A DNA stretch of 64,000 nt from Atherinomorus stipes (Eukaryota; Chordata; Actinopteri; Atheriniformes; Atherinidae). Location of the stretch: the NCBI GenBank assembly GCA_023101725.1, contig JALJCO010001078.1, forward strand, positions 310,001 to 374,000, in the 5' to 3' direction. The notes beneath the pieces were generated by a model. It made no database searches, had not been told where the DNA came from, and saw only the letters and a program-made list of their open reading frames with translations. A program made the translations under genes and the position numbers. Below, piece by piece: positions 11,698 to 26,600 of the stretch. The stretch's first letter is position 1. Every line of letters begins with the position of its first letter.

Positions 11698-14600
11698 CTG
11701 GACACAAGAGTTAAAAAATAAATTAACTGTTTACATCCTCGTAGTAGTCTAACAAGAACAAGAGACTCAGGTGTAGTTTTACTTGCATTCTGATGAGAAA
11801 CAAACAACACTTTGCCTATTTGTCTGGTTTACGGTGACTCCTACCCTTTTATTCTCAGGTCATCATAGCACTTAGGAACATTACACAAACAAAAACAAGG
11901 AACAGCTGCATCTTAAATATAGCTTTCTATTTACTGAGCAAGCTCAGTTTCTCACCACACCGACCAGGCACAGTTTGTGATGTAGAGCAAGAGAATGATA
12001 CAAAGAGATAATCACCTTAGACTCATACCCCGTCAGGAACTTCATTTCAATAGATTTCTGCAGAACTCCTTCTCTGTTGCCCTCAGCAGCTGAACGGATT
12101 ATCTGCGATGCCAATCGCACATTACAACCATCATTTCAGGCTCTCCGTGACGTTCATTTTTATTTTTCATCCAGCATTTATCATTAAATGACTTACCTCT
12201 ATGTAGACGTCAGTGAAACTTTGATCAAATCCTCTTGTGGCTCCGAAGTCCAGCAGCGCCACCTAGAGAATCACAACAGGATCATCACTGTTTTAATATG
12301 TAATGCCACTCCCACGTCTTCAAACATGAATAAAAGTCAAAGTTACATCCTGGGATAACTACTTGGGGTAAGGATGGACTCACCCTGTGTGTCTGTGGAT
12401 CATAAAAGAAGTTGGACCAGTTTGGATCAGTCTGCATGTACTTGAACTCAAACAGCTCTCGAAGGCACAACGACAGGATGTTCTTGCAGATCTGAGACAC
12501 AAAGATGCGAAATTTCAAGGAACAAACTGGAACCAAGCAAAGGCAATCCCTTTTTAATAGTTTAATATGAAAATTAAACAGTTGATAGCTTTTAATCTGT
12601 GCCTCTCTTTGGTCTGTCAGCAGCTGTACCTCGTTTTTCAGGTCTTGCGAGAGGCTCTCGGCCTGGTCCAGGGGGAATCCAGAGACAAGTTCAGTCGTCA
12701 GGACATGGCTACCGCTCAGCTCCTCTATCACCTCTGGGACGTAGAAGAATGGATCATCCTTCAATAGCTCCCTAAACCAAATATGAACAGACACAGAGAG
12801 AGATAAGACCCAGCAAAGCAGACAGGAAGTCCTGTAAAGGGATGAATTTATGTATAATATGAATTAAATAATCCAACTACATCCTTGTATATTAACCCAG
12901 AGTGTATTTGCAACAAATAAAACCAAATGATTGTAAAAAGCTCTCTGCTGGTTTACTTTCCAGAGTGTGACATACTGTATATGAATTCCTACATTTGCTA
13001 GATTACCTGAACTTCTTTGCACACTGGGCTTCTCTAATATAATCGCACTCCAGCGCAAGCTCTCTCCTCATTACATCAATCAGATGCTCTGGAAACAGAC
13101 CTGCACAGACAAACAGTTTCTGAGAAAAAACTCTGGACATGGGAGCACAGCTTACAAAAACACTTTCATCAAGACATTTTCCAACAAATCATCTTGTCAT
13201 AACAATGTATATTTATCCAAAGAAATGAAGTGTGGTTGGGGAAAAACAGCATTAGAAACATAGCTTTCAGCATGTCTGAACAGAAGCAGTGATGAGTCTA
13301 TTTTTGACTCTTTATACACAAAGTCTTAATGGCATTTGAAATAAGAAGCAATGATGTTATTAAGTAATAACCCTACAGTTAAATTTAGATCATGGCAATA
13401 TTCCTCTAAAGAGAAGCAGGTGATATACCAAATTAAAACCCGTCCCTATTTGTGTGTTAAAATAAACATCACTTGGTCCAAGCAGCAAGACTGCCATCAC
13501 TGTGTGTTGCAAAAAAGTGATAAAGGTGCTCATTTCAACAAGAAGCTGGCACATTAAACTGCTGTTTGACTAATGAAGACAGTGCAGGAGAAACATACCA
13601 CAGAAAAGCTGAAAAGGGAAAACAAGTGTGTTTTCTGTGTAAGCATTTGAGGTTTCGTGTGTTTGGTGTTTACCTTCAGGTAGAGCATTGCTCATATTCA
13701 GCACTGTCATCAGGTTGTTAACGTCACTGTTGATACTCTGTGCTACACCGGGATACTGAAAACAAAGAGATATATTACCATGCTTTCATTAGAGACATGT
13801 TACACACAATTTACAGAGGCATTTTTTATTTAAACAATTAACAATAAGGAAATTTTTACACTGTAAAGCTATGAAACAACTTCAACTCTGGTATTTCTTC
13901 ATTAGAAACCACATGTGTGATTTTTACGTGACTGATGTAAATAGTAAATTAGGCGAACAGATTAGGAAGCTTGTGTTATGCAAGGTTTAAGCAGATTCTC
14001 TCCAGCAGCAGTGTTTATCTTAATAACATGAGAATGTACTGTGCACACATGTTTATATGCTAACCTGTATTTTCATTGCCACCTCCCGGCCATCCTTCAT
14101 CCTCGCCAGGTGAACCTGCCCTATGGAGGCTGCTGCAAACGGACGCTCCTCAAACGATCCCAGTTTGTCCCTCCAGTTAGGACCTAAGTCACTGTTCAGC
14201 GCTTTCTGGTAACAAACAAAATAAGTACTTTCATCACTGGTGGAATGAAACATCCTTCTATGGCAGAGATAATCATTGTTAACTCCATCAATTAAAATGA
14301 ATAAATGCAAGTTTATGTATCAAAAAGAAGCCTTACTGTCATTTGTTTAATTGGCATGAAGTCAGCGCTCTGCCTTACACGCTCAAAGATCTTGGCAAGT
14401 TGAGGATTGATAAATGCATCATCTAAAACAAGGACAAATCTTTAATAAAATGAAAATGCAGGGCACAAAATCAACAGAATTTTTTGGGAAAAGCTATTAA
14501 ATAAAGTACAAATAAGTTTGTTTTCAAAGATATTCCCCAAAATCTTGACAAAGCAAACCTAATTTATCAGCTCTATGAAAAAAGTTCAACATTAACATAA

Positions 14601-17600
14601 AGGGTTTGTTCAGTATTTCTGAGTGGGGAGTAAAACAACTAATGTAGGCACTCATAATGCAAGCACGATGAAACAATGACAGAGCATCTCTAACCTAAAA
14701 CATCATTACATTACTGAGCCAAGTTAAGCCACACATAACCCTGCAAGCCACAGAATCAAATTGAGGCCTTACTATCCTACTTGTCATCTGCTAAGATTGG
14801 TTTTGGCTGACATTACTGCTGGTATTAGCAATCAGTATTGCAAACAGTTTAATAACTGTTTCACGCCCTTCAAGGTTAACACTATTCTGGTATTGTACAA
14901 AAGGGTACAATGGTTGGAGAGTCATCTGCCCACAACTGAATTCCTGCCATAACGGAGAAATGTCAGCAGGGGGCAATGACCGCTGCTGCGATTTTTACCC
15001 TCCAGATTTACACGACTCCAGTCAGTCAGATCATTACTGTGAGTTATCTCCACCGTTTACAGTCTCTGTGAAAGAATAGTGAGGCTCCTGTGACCTCTTT
15101 ACTCATGATATAAGAAAGGGCTTGTCACCGCTTTAAAGATAGCCGTCTCAGCTCTGCCAGTAACCACGCACATACATGTTAGGCCCATGCAGAGCTGAGC
15201 CCTCGTTGGCAAACACCGAGAGGCCCGTGTCCTTTTCTCTCCTGCTACTGTGCTTATTCCATTTACTGCACTGTGCTGTTCATGCATAGTTTGCACAGAC
15301 ATGTTTGCAGCTCAAAGCATGAATACCAGAGAACAAAGCTCACACCAGGCAAGGTCAAGCAGTAGGGCAACAGCGATAAACAAAACTGTTATGCGTCTAC
15401 TGCTGCTACCTGAACCGGCTTCGTAACCTTAGTGCTAAAGGGATGTTTACTTACTGCTCTTAGCCATGCACGTGTATTATCTGTGGTTTATGCATGAGCA
15501 TAAACTAGCATCAAATTACAAGTGTTAGTGCCAATGCAACAGCTGTCACAGAGCAGCTTTAAGTCGGTTCAACGACGGCATATAGACAGAATATATGTGA
15601 CCCAATTACTGCCAACTGTTTGCATCAACAGTAACTTGCTTCCTATGAAAGATTTTCTTTATATAGTGGGTGTCTAGGATTAGAGTTTCATAACATTTTA
15701 TCAAACTCTTATCTACAGACTTTGCTTCCTTTCACAAGAGCTGAAGCTAATCTGTCACACCTTCAAGACAGCTTGTCAAGAGTTTATTTAAAATTTGTAT
15801 CAGTTCTTTATTTAGAACGAATAAAGAAAACGAAGAGTCGGGTTTGATTGAGAATGGGTGGGCATTTGTGGCTCACCTTGAATGCTGAGCATCTGTCCCA
15901 GTTTCAGTGCCGCTCCTCTGACTTTACACAGAGTCCTGACGATGCGTTCAGCATTGGCCTCGGACAGGAAAGGGCTCGAGTCCAGAACCGCCTTCTTATT
16001 TTCACCTGACAAAGGACAAGAAAAGGTCTGATTAGATTAACTGGAAACATTCTCAACACGGGTTGGGATAGAACACAATACAAGAAGTGAGCTGAACATA
16101 CTGTATTTCTATCAACCAGTCACATCAATGGAGTGGTGATTGCTGGTGGGACAACATTTTTCTCTTTTGTTTTTTAAGAACTATTTTTGCTGCTCTTTTT
16201 AGTGAAATATCTGTATCTAAGCAAACCTCTGCAGGTACCACCCCCGCTGACTGTTGCCACACCTGAAACCTGCCTGTTGCTGCCAGTACAGGACTCTGAC
16301 ACAACATGCCTCATAACTTTGAGCCTGCCAATAATTTCTATCATGATCCTGTGAGAATCCAACTGCCTCACAAGGTAAACACAAAACACGCTCTATTACA
16401 AAAGTGTCTGAACAAAAAAGTCAAACTTTAGACCTTAGAGCGCACATGTGGAATGACACACCCACATTTTCCTCATGACTTTATGATCCAACACTGATTC
16501 TGCTGCAAATACTCCAATTACAGAGGACTAAGTGACAAATATGTGAGGGAGTGAGATATTCAGCTGTGAGACTAAAGCTACACAGACTGACTCCAGCTTT
16601 ATTTTGGAGGACAACAGACTGATTGAAGAAGCATCTGAAAAACATTGTGAATCTCCACAATAGCCATCCTTGCAGGTTGGGAAACCTGAGATGGGACAGA
16701 GCGGACTGGTTTCCAGTGAAATTGTGAATACTGTTGCAGGTCACCGCAGACAGAGACAACATAAGGTGGATGTGTGTAAGAAATAGGAATGTAACGATAT
16801 TGGTGATATTGGCGATATCACGATATCGCGGTAGGGAAAGTGCCACGAAATTGTCGTGGTCTTGTCACGGTATTAAACAGTGTATCTCTTGAGACTAAAC
16901 TAATAGTTTTCAGTCTGCTCTATGATATACTGAACTACATAGACCATGATCCTTTGCTGCCAGTGCGCTCTTTTGAGCCAATGGGAGCACAAGTAGCCCC
17001 CACACACAGGAAAAACAAACATGAAAGGCGGTCAGGTAAACACAGTATGGCTATACGGAGGATTGAAACAGCTGTTATTATCCGAGAGAAGAAGAGAGAG
17101 CTTTGTTCGTGTTCTGGAGGCCGCAGGGACAATAAAAAAGATAGTTTTGGTCCGGTTATTACTCCACGAGAAGCTTCATCTGTGATGCCGCAGGGATCAC
17201 TGTGTTGACTCAGTGAGTTTATATTTAACCACAAACCTGGTCCGTGCAGGGCGGGGTTGTTCACGCAGTGATGTCTGTGTATTTAAACGCCCCGCGTGTC
17301 ATACACATTTTGGTATTTTCTCACCAACTCGATCAGCTGTTCATTAAAACTCTCTGTTTAACCTGCAGCAGCGGGTGCAGAAGAGCATCCGCTCAGCTGA
17401 TTGTCGACATCTCAGCGCACAACGTCCCCGATCGTGTGTAAGAATAAAGTTCTGGCAGAGCCTGTAGAAGTAGTCACAGTGCATCTGACTGGCCACTGAC
17501 AGAGGGACTTATTTATTTTTATTTATTGACTACTAAAGACGAGGCAGTTTCTTTGTGCCTTTTACTTATTAAATAGGCTGTTTTAATGCTGGTTAAGTTC

Positions 17601-20600
17601 ATTTAATCTAGTACCTGAGCTGTCTTCTCAATAAATATATATTGGGTTTTTACTTGAATTTTTCAAGCAGTTCAAAATGTCAAAACCTTGAACATGACAA
17701 TAAATATTGTAACAGCCACTGGTCAAAGCATTTTATACCATAATTATTGTTATCGTGAGCCTCCCCACAATATCGAGATAAATATCGTATCGTGAGGTTC
17801 ATATTGTGATGATATCGTATCGTGAGATGTGGATATTGTTACATCCCTAGTAAGAAACACTTCAATGTGCAGTGTATTTGAACACGTGAAGCCTTCTGAC
17901 ATCAATCAAAACATTAACAGCTTAAATCCAGGTGTGCACACAGCATGCACATGTGTGTAGTAAAATGTACTGTCACAAAGTGGTGTGAAGGCATGTATGT
18001 GTGTTAGTAGGCCATCAGGGAGTGTGTTTGGCTGGGTCTGCCTTCAGAGGCTTTAATAGATTTTCTAGTCACACACACTCACGAGCGTTCCTACAAGGAT
18101 TAAAGCACGCATAAAGATAAATACCAACCAGCAGATGCACAAACGTCACAGATTTACCCCTGCACACTCTGTTTCAGCTTAGCCTGTGGGTTTGGATTAG
18201 TAGGTTATCGGAGGAGAGTGGGAATGCTTGTTTCAGAGGCAGGTTGGTCAAGGAGGAAGTATTCAAAATGCACAGAACATGTGGTTACATGCATGATGGA
18301 AAAAAAACAGTCTGCTTCTATGGAGGGGCTACTCATTTGGAAAGCAGATGGACAACTCTTTCTACATTCTTCTGCAAAACAAAAATAAAAAAAAATATAC
18401 ACAACAGAAAAAAACCCACTAATGAAACCTTAACTATGTGACTGAGTTGTAGGAATGGACTAGTTTTTGGTTTAGAGCTGCACAGCTTTGAAGTCATTAG
18501 GGCTGGGAATAATAAGGAACTTTGCGATAATATAAGAACTAAAAATTTTCCTTCGATAAAAAAAAATATAAAAAAAAGATATTTTTAAAAAATAAATTTA
18601 TTGAAATAAATTTATCTACAAAGACCACAGAATTTTTCCCTAAAAACAAATAAAAAATATAACCAAAAAGAAAACCAAAGAAAAAAAAAAAAAAAAAAAA
18701 AATAATAATAAAAAAAAAAAAATAAATAATATAAAAGAAAAAAAAAAAAAAAAAAAAAAGAGCGCAGAGTCTCTTTAAAAAAGAAAATAAAAAAAAAAAA
18801 AAATTTATATTTTTTCTTATAAAAACTCACAAAGGTGGTTGATAACACCAGACACAACATATTTATTATTTTTTCCATCACAATAAACCTAACCTGAACC
18901 CCAGCCTGAATAATATCAACGGGGAATTCTCAATCGACCCAGGAAAAAAAAAAAAAAAATCCGGAGATCTCACACCCCAATCAAAAACCAGAAAATTTAA
19001 AAAAAAAATAAATTTTAAAAAACATAAAACAAAAAAGAATTTAGGATTTCCGAAGTCATGGTTTAAAAACATTTCTGCCATTCTTATCTTGTGTTATGAG
19101 CTGTTTTTATGACCTGTCAGAGACAGAAAAAAATTGCAGGATTTCCTCAGGTCGTGTGCAGGGTGAGTCAGTTCTTTGGTTGGTTTTAGGTAAATACTGC
19201 TTCGCTTTCCCACAGTCACAGTCAATACACAACCTTGTCATATGTCTGACCCTCCCTCCAGTGAAATATGAATTTCTGAGAACCATGGTGCTCAGAAGCA
19301 GTTCCTCTTCACACAAACTGGCATGATTTATTTGTTTCTCTTGTCGTCTCAACCAATGAATGTCTCAATATTTTCTAACACCGTTTTGAACATGTTGAAC
19401 GCTCTCAGTAATGCTGACCAATTTTTCCAAATAACCAGTGTCTAAGAGCAGTGATATAAGCGGTGTCCAGCAGGATCTACAAACACCAGCTGGTTTTATT
19501 ACAACACCCGACATGATTATTAGCAACTAACAAGAAGAAAGATCAGTTAAAAGATCAGTTGTTTCTGGCCACATAAAATACAAAACAGCAGGAAACTCAA
19601 GAGGAACTCCAGGCTCATTTTCCTTTGCTGCTGATTCAGGTTCAGATCTATGTTCACGTTCAGGTTTTTAGTGTTCTCTCTTCAACTCTTCAAGCATCTA
19701 AAAGCTACACAATGGATTTTTACACAGTGTGGTCACAAGATTTCAGCTGGTTTGGTTGGTTGGTCTTCATGACCCCACCCTCAGCCCCCCAACAACAACA
19801 AGTTCTTTGCTCAGGACCAGAAAGTTGGTTACAGTGGGAGCAGTTTTCCACTGCTGGAGCCAAAGTTCAGGCTGTGGACCAGCATTAGCACAGTTGCTTT
19901 AGTGTTGAAAATCTCCCTACTGTATGATGGATGAAGGAAGTGAAGATGACAGACTATTTGGAGGGAATTTTATTAATTATTTTATTGTGGGAATAATAAT
20001 AATAAAGAAACAAGCAAGCAAACAAAAAAACAACAGACCATCTTAACTTGGAAGTTAAATTGAACAATGACATGCAAGAAGCTGTTGAGTGGCAAGGCAA
20101 CCTTGTCCTGAAACCTATATTTGCAGACAGCTGAGAGTTAACTTGTCCAGACTACTACAGACTTGCAACCAAGGCTGATAGCTTGGCTGATGATCAGTGT
20201 GTCACCATCTTAACATCATGTACTCACTAATAAATTATTCCACCACAAAAAAACTGACAATGCAAGAGTTGAAAACATACTACAATATTAACACAAAAGC
20301 CAGTGGGGTGCGTCTGTTTCTTACAGGTGGGTCACACTGCTGCTGACATCCACGTCCCTTAGCAGAGATTTCGAGTGACGCAAGACAGACAGAGATGCAG
20401 GACTGCATAAAAGCTCACAACACAGACCCTGTGGAGCTGTTGCAATGTGTTGACTGAATGCTGATTGGCTGAAAGGTAACTCAAGCCAAGAAGGCACTAC
20501 TATGGTGAGAAAAAAACAAACTGGATAAACCTCCACATACGTCGCTCTGATGAAAACAGAAGCATCACCTGTAACAACGTCCTCTAGGAAAACGAACCCG

Positions 20601-23600
20601 AGATGCAGCTATGATACAAGATGTTCCATATTTTGAGCGCTGCCCCCATGAAGCTGTGGAAAGCTAAAACAAATAGTCGCTCACTTGTGGGTGCAGTACG
20701 TTCCAGCCCTTACCTGCAGCACCATTGAGTCCGATGGTCTTCTTGGCGACTTCTGCCAATGCTCCAATACCCAAACCTACAGCCAATCCTGTTGCAGACA
20801 CAGACAGAAACAGAGATTTCAGAGTGAACTAGTTTGCTATGCAAACAAAAAACATCAGGACATTCATCAAACAAGCAAACACACAATACCAATAGTGGGA
20901 CTTAAAGGCAGTGATGCAGGAGTGTAAAAACATCCATTTAGTAAATCAATCGGTAAATCCACACGCAGCAACTATATTGTCATGTTTATGTATTTCAACG
21001 AACTGAACTGAAAATATGAACTATTGCCACTGTATCTATGAAATAATTTCCAAGTGATAGAATGTGACAAATAATGAGCAGATTAACTCCACCATCTAAA
21101 GCAGCACAAGAAGTTGCACCAGCCATCTAACAACAAATAAGCTGCTGATTTAAAGGACTATATCTGCAAATAATGAAAGTTGAAAGACTGCGTATGCAAA
21201 GAGGCTGTTTTGTGAACAAGTTCCTCCACGCCAAGTTGCCACCTTACATAACCCCGCATTACATAATCAGCCAGCGGTCTCTATGAAGCAATCTGAGATG
21301 CAGCGGTAGATGGACAAAACAGGACGCACTGCTTGTGTATTTTGCGTGCACGTTGAATTAGCACTTCCTTATTTGCAACAAGCACAGAAACATCTTTATT
21401 GTTTAACACAGCGTGCCCTGAGGTAGCAAAGTGCTGCACCACAATCTCTTGATAGAATCTGCTTGCAGCTTTACTCTGTTTTAACTTGTGTGACCTCTTC
21501 AATATCTGAATCGAGTTACTCCAATGTTTTGCAATGTCCATGTTTCATTTCCTTGGCTTTAAAGGACTTTAAATGTACAAAATTAAACCCAGAGAACAAG
21601 TCAGCCACATCTATTTCACTGTATATATCAGCATGATGTCAGCGTGTGCAGCTCTCAGCCAGAGAAAAGGCGAGATCAGCATTTCTTGCATGTCTGGAAG
21701 AGACAGGTATTTTTCCACACCAAGCACATGCGTCTGTCCATCATTTGCTGTGCAGGGCAGCAATGTGTTTGCAAAAAGTCTGCCATGTGCATGACTTCTA
21801 AGCCCACTCCTGTCCTGTTAATTGGTATTTCACACCCAAACTCAAAAGCCTACGCACACCTCAGCAAAACCCTTCAAAGTAGCACGCATAGCAACAAGGT
21901 TGCTATAAATGCCGTTGCTTTGGAAACGAGCCAACGGTTTTATGCTACCATGAATTCCAGCACTGCTTGTTTTCACACCTGAGGTGTGTGAAATCTGCGG
22001 CTGTGGAAAAAAAAAAAGAAATAAGCTTGCAGAAGTTTGTTACCAAACGTCGCAGGAGAGTGAAGGACAGGCCGAGGCCACGTTCTCCCGCCACCTCTCC
22101 CCCACTTTTCAACACCTTCTAAATGTTACCACTGTCAACATGCTGAATCATCTCAGCTCTCCGTGTTGCATCACGGTGCAGCCTCAGTATATCCTACATG
22201 TGAGAAATGAGCTGCGGTTAAATTCTGCTGCACATGTTTGTGTTGGCAGTCCACTCTGATTTATCTGAGGCTGTTCTTGGTTTACTTTTGTCCAGTTCAC
22301 GTTGTCCTTCGTATTTCCAGTTTAACTTGATGTCAGTTGTTTACGTCTCAAGCTGCTGATCAGTTACGTTAAGCTATACCTGAGGGTAAATGCGAGCTGT
22401 TTACTGTGCGTGCATGAACATTAAGGCTTTAAAAATGATTATCATTTAAAAAAAAACAACAAAAAAAAACCCATCCAATGACATCTGACTATGTCATTAG
22501 GGAACTCCACTTTCTACTCCTGATTTACAAAATTTAAGATATGAACAATTTAAGTTTTGTTTTTAATCTGAAGTACATCATTTAAATGAATGGGAATAGG
22601 AAGTGGAACCAGCTCCCAGGATGGTGTCAGTCATTTAAACTTTCTTCTTCTTAAAACCAAGCTGAAAAATCTCTTTCAAAGAGCTTTTACTTAATTTATT
22701 TACCTTTTTCTGCTTATGTATTTTGTACTTTTGCTCTTTCTTACATCTCTTGCTCTGTTTTAATCCTTTTTTTTTTTTTAAATTGTTTTAACATTTCTGT
22801 TCTGGAAAGCACTTTGGGTTGCACTTCAAATTCTTACTTATACTGAGTTGTTAACAAGTAATAGACCATGAAAGCAAAATGTAGCATGTTGGTGTCTCGC
22901 TCAGGAAGCATATAGGAACAGTCTGCAGGGATGAGGAACCCCTGGAAGGTCACACTCCTCTAACTCTCTGTGTTTCTGCAGGAATCTAACACTTAATAAA
23001 GTAACAAGCAGATATTCTCCTTACAAAATCAATACTGCTTAGGAGACCTAGTGGTTTTGGAGTGGAGTGCAAACCTGGGGCTGTATCTATCAAGCGTCTT
23101 GGAGTGCCATTTTAGTCATAAGTGCTGAGAATTTGTGGAATTTACTCCTACTCTCAAACTTAGGAGTGAAAGCTATTTATCAACTTCCTCAAGTCTAAGA
23201 ATCACTCCTGCTTCTTCAAATATTAAAAAGACTTCCAGGGGTGTCCTAGGTGGGTACGAGTTGCCACTAGAGGATTGCATTGAGGCGAGTGAGACGTGCG
23301 CAGATGTTCAGGAGCAGAAGGATTTTCGGCTGATTCAACGGGACTGTTGGACAGAACGGGTTTTATTCATGGTACGTACTGTATTTAATAAGGGATGTAA
23401 TGTCACCGTAGCCACACGCAGCAGAGCTTTCATCTCAGAAATAAAGCCTTTACTTTGCTTTATACCACCATCATGAAACACCAACAGCATTTTCATTACA
23501 GTTTTTAATAAAATAAAGACCCAGTTTTCAAACATTTTAGCAAAGTACAATAGTGATTTGCAAGCGTTTCAATTGAATGGTGTTTAGTGCACAAGCTATG

Positions 23601-26600
23601 AAATCTCGTCCCACGAGACGCCACTTTGAGAAGGATAAAGGTATAAAAACATTTTGCATTTTGGAGCTGCTGCTGTTGCCGCTGTCCTCATCAGGAGATG
23701 AAAAAACACTGAATGATAATTCAGGGGCTAAGTCCATGTGTACTGGACGGAGCCCTTTGATCAGTAAGAATAAAAATACTGTAAATCGTAGCCACACGTC
23801 ACTAAGGCATGGCCACAGATGTTATCCTGTGGTCATGGATTATAAAATCGTGGACACAAAATAACCAAGCTGTGGCGTGCGTTACAATTGTGTAGAAACA
23901 ACAGAAATATCACATGGCCAGTTGTTACTAATGCATCAAAAACTAGCACCACATGTTGCACAAAATCAATTCTTCTAGCTGAATTAAGCCCATTTGGGGA
24001 TTTTTTTTGTATAAGTCCATATGCAATTGGTAATACTCCCTGATCGCTCAGATTCCAAAGTAAATGCTTGTAAATTATCATAAACATCATAATTAATATG
24101 GAAAAACATGTTTTTGCCCCCCATACTGTATGTCTGATGCCGTGTGTTATGCAGTAGCTGTAGCTGTTAATGTTGAAGAGAATCATATTTTCTGCCTTTT
24201 CTAAACACCACATTAAAATCTAGCCATTGTAATAATGAGTTTTAACAATTCAGGAGGAAAATATCTTTCTGTTGAGGCTTTTGTGGCATGGACAGACAGA
24301 CAGAGTGGGTGACATGCAGCAAAGGGCTCCAGCTGGGATCCCAACCTGCACCAGCTGCATTGATGAGCTGGCGTCTGTATATGAGCCAGCTGCTCAACCA
24401 GTTAAGCCTACAAACATAAACATCCTTTTTTTCTTTTTGATTTTAATCATCAGCGTTCTTTCTACTAAAGGACAGTCTCTCCAACAAGTAACCTTGTCAA
24501 CATTAACTAGTATGATTTTCTTCCCCCTGGACCAGGTCATCCCCCAGCTGCAGCTGAAACACTTGAGGTTCATAAAGGCTGCTTGTTTTCTGACAGCACT
24601 TCTACTCATTTATAACACTTCAGCAAAAACGGAGGCGTTTTTTTTTTTTCTAGATATTTAGAACAGCATGTTTTAGTTTCTTGTGTTTGTGTTTCCTTAG
24701 TCTTATAGCCATATCTGTAGTCCTGCCAGTGCAGGTGACATCACACAGACAGGAAGCTGCAGTGGTTAAATACGCTTCACTCTTGTCTTGCTTTCCATGT
24801 TCATTTACCTCAGACACTGTAGAAAAGTCTTAAATTACAAGGGAAAGTGGATCACATCCTCATACAGGCAAATTCCAATATATTTGGATGACCAATTGTA
24901 TTTTTTTTAATAGTCATATTCTGCAAATCTAGCTGTGATTTCTGCATGATGGAAATCACAGGAAAAACATTTTCTGAAATGAAACAAATAAGAACAGCAG
25001 CACACCTTTGCAGGAAGGTGCCTCACTGCCTGGGTTGTAGGTGCAGTAAATACAGCTTTAGTGGACTTCCTCCTGTCACAGCTCTGTAACTGCACAGTAG
25101 TTCAGCTGTCAGACAGACTTGCAGCTCCAGCACAAATCAGAACTAAATCTTCACGTTACTTTAGACGCCAGCAGAAACGGAGACAACGTCGGGAGGAATA
25201 TTTCAACTTCCTTTGAAAAGACCTTTCACCTACTAACTGTTTATTTATGTGAAACTTTAGTTTAACTTGTGACCATTTTCTTGTATTTACATGGCTGCAG
25301 AGCAAACAGTGATATCTTCATTGTATAGACCTCAAGAAGGTCATGCCATGATATAACACACTGACGGTCCTGCACTCAGTGATCCCACCTTAAGAGGCAA
25401 GTAGGAGGTCTAAGTCAGCCTAAAGATTACAGTCTTAGGCTAGAAGACCTTCACTTATCTCATCTCCATCTGTATATCTATCTATATTTCAGGTATATTT
25501 TGTGCTGGGAAATGACAAAAAAAAACCCAGATTTCCCAATATATCTTATAGAAGTAAATGGTCTATTAACAAATATAGGCTTATAAAAGTCAATAAAAGT
25601 CATCTGTACGATATAGAGCTCTGAGCTACGGTCACACAATGCCCACTCTGTTGCAGATGTACATGCATACTTGCACATAAAAACACATGACTACAGATAC
25701 AGTCAGATAAACAGCAAATGAATCATCCAAGAGTCACAGACAAGAACAAAATTGTACCTCCAAAGTTAGCCAGTCTGCTAAGCCGGGTCACAGGCACCTT
25801 CCTCTCTCTGGCTCTTTCGCTTAACTGAGGAAGACACAACGTGGTGACAAGTGGAAGTGGAAAGTCAGAGTTCATTCAAACACCTGTACGCATTTATGTC
25901 TAAGAAGAGAAAGTGTGGAACGGGAATTACCATCTGTTTGTGTGGTTTTGCATCACCCCTTTTGCTCTGCCTGGTTTTCGCTATGTCTTCAGCTGTCAGC
26001 CCCCCCACTGAGGGCGGGTCCTGATGGTAGCATCTGAGCTGACTCGCTGAATGTTGACAATAAACCTCTTGCCACACATGTCTGTTCAGGCTTTGGCTGT
26101 ATAGTTGATGTTGCCCAAGGAAATGCCTGCAACACACAAAGCACAGGTGATGACAATTACCTGACAAAAGTAACATGAAAACCCAACGAGCTGTAGACTG
26201 TACGCATCGCTCATACCTGGCGTCTTGGTGGTACGATCTGGTGTGGCCACTAAACTGTTTACTTGGATCTTTGTATCCCTCAAAAATGGGCTTTTCCCCA
26301 CTCGCATGGTTCACCCCTGCATGAGCATTACTTCCGGACTCATCAGCCGCGTAGCTGGCGCTTTCCTCCCCCAATTCTGATGCTGTGAATGCAACGTCAT
26401 CCTGAGGAAAGTCAAACTCAGACTCTGATGAGGCCGTTTGCTGCTGACCAGACAGCTCCTGTAAAAACAAAGATACTTAGAAGGACTTTTACAAAGCAAA
26501 AACACACAGCCTCCTATTTATATTAAGACAATAAAAAGGCTCGCCGTCAATACTGAGAACTACGTAGACGTTCCAAAGTTACCGACTCCCCAAAGACACT

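Noticed and set aside
18612..18881. Phe-rich minus-strand ORF.
   Set aside because: Translation of the A-rich low-complexity tract.
25865..26470. Single 201-codon minus-strand ORF as one exon of COQ8A.
   Set aside because: It fuses exons 3 and 4 through the intron between them (26216-26127), which has good GT and AG borders. Only the spliced version matches human spacing around [13 protein letters not shown].
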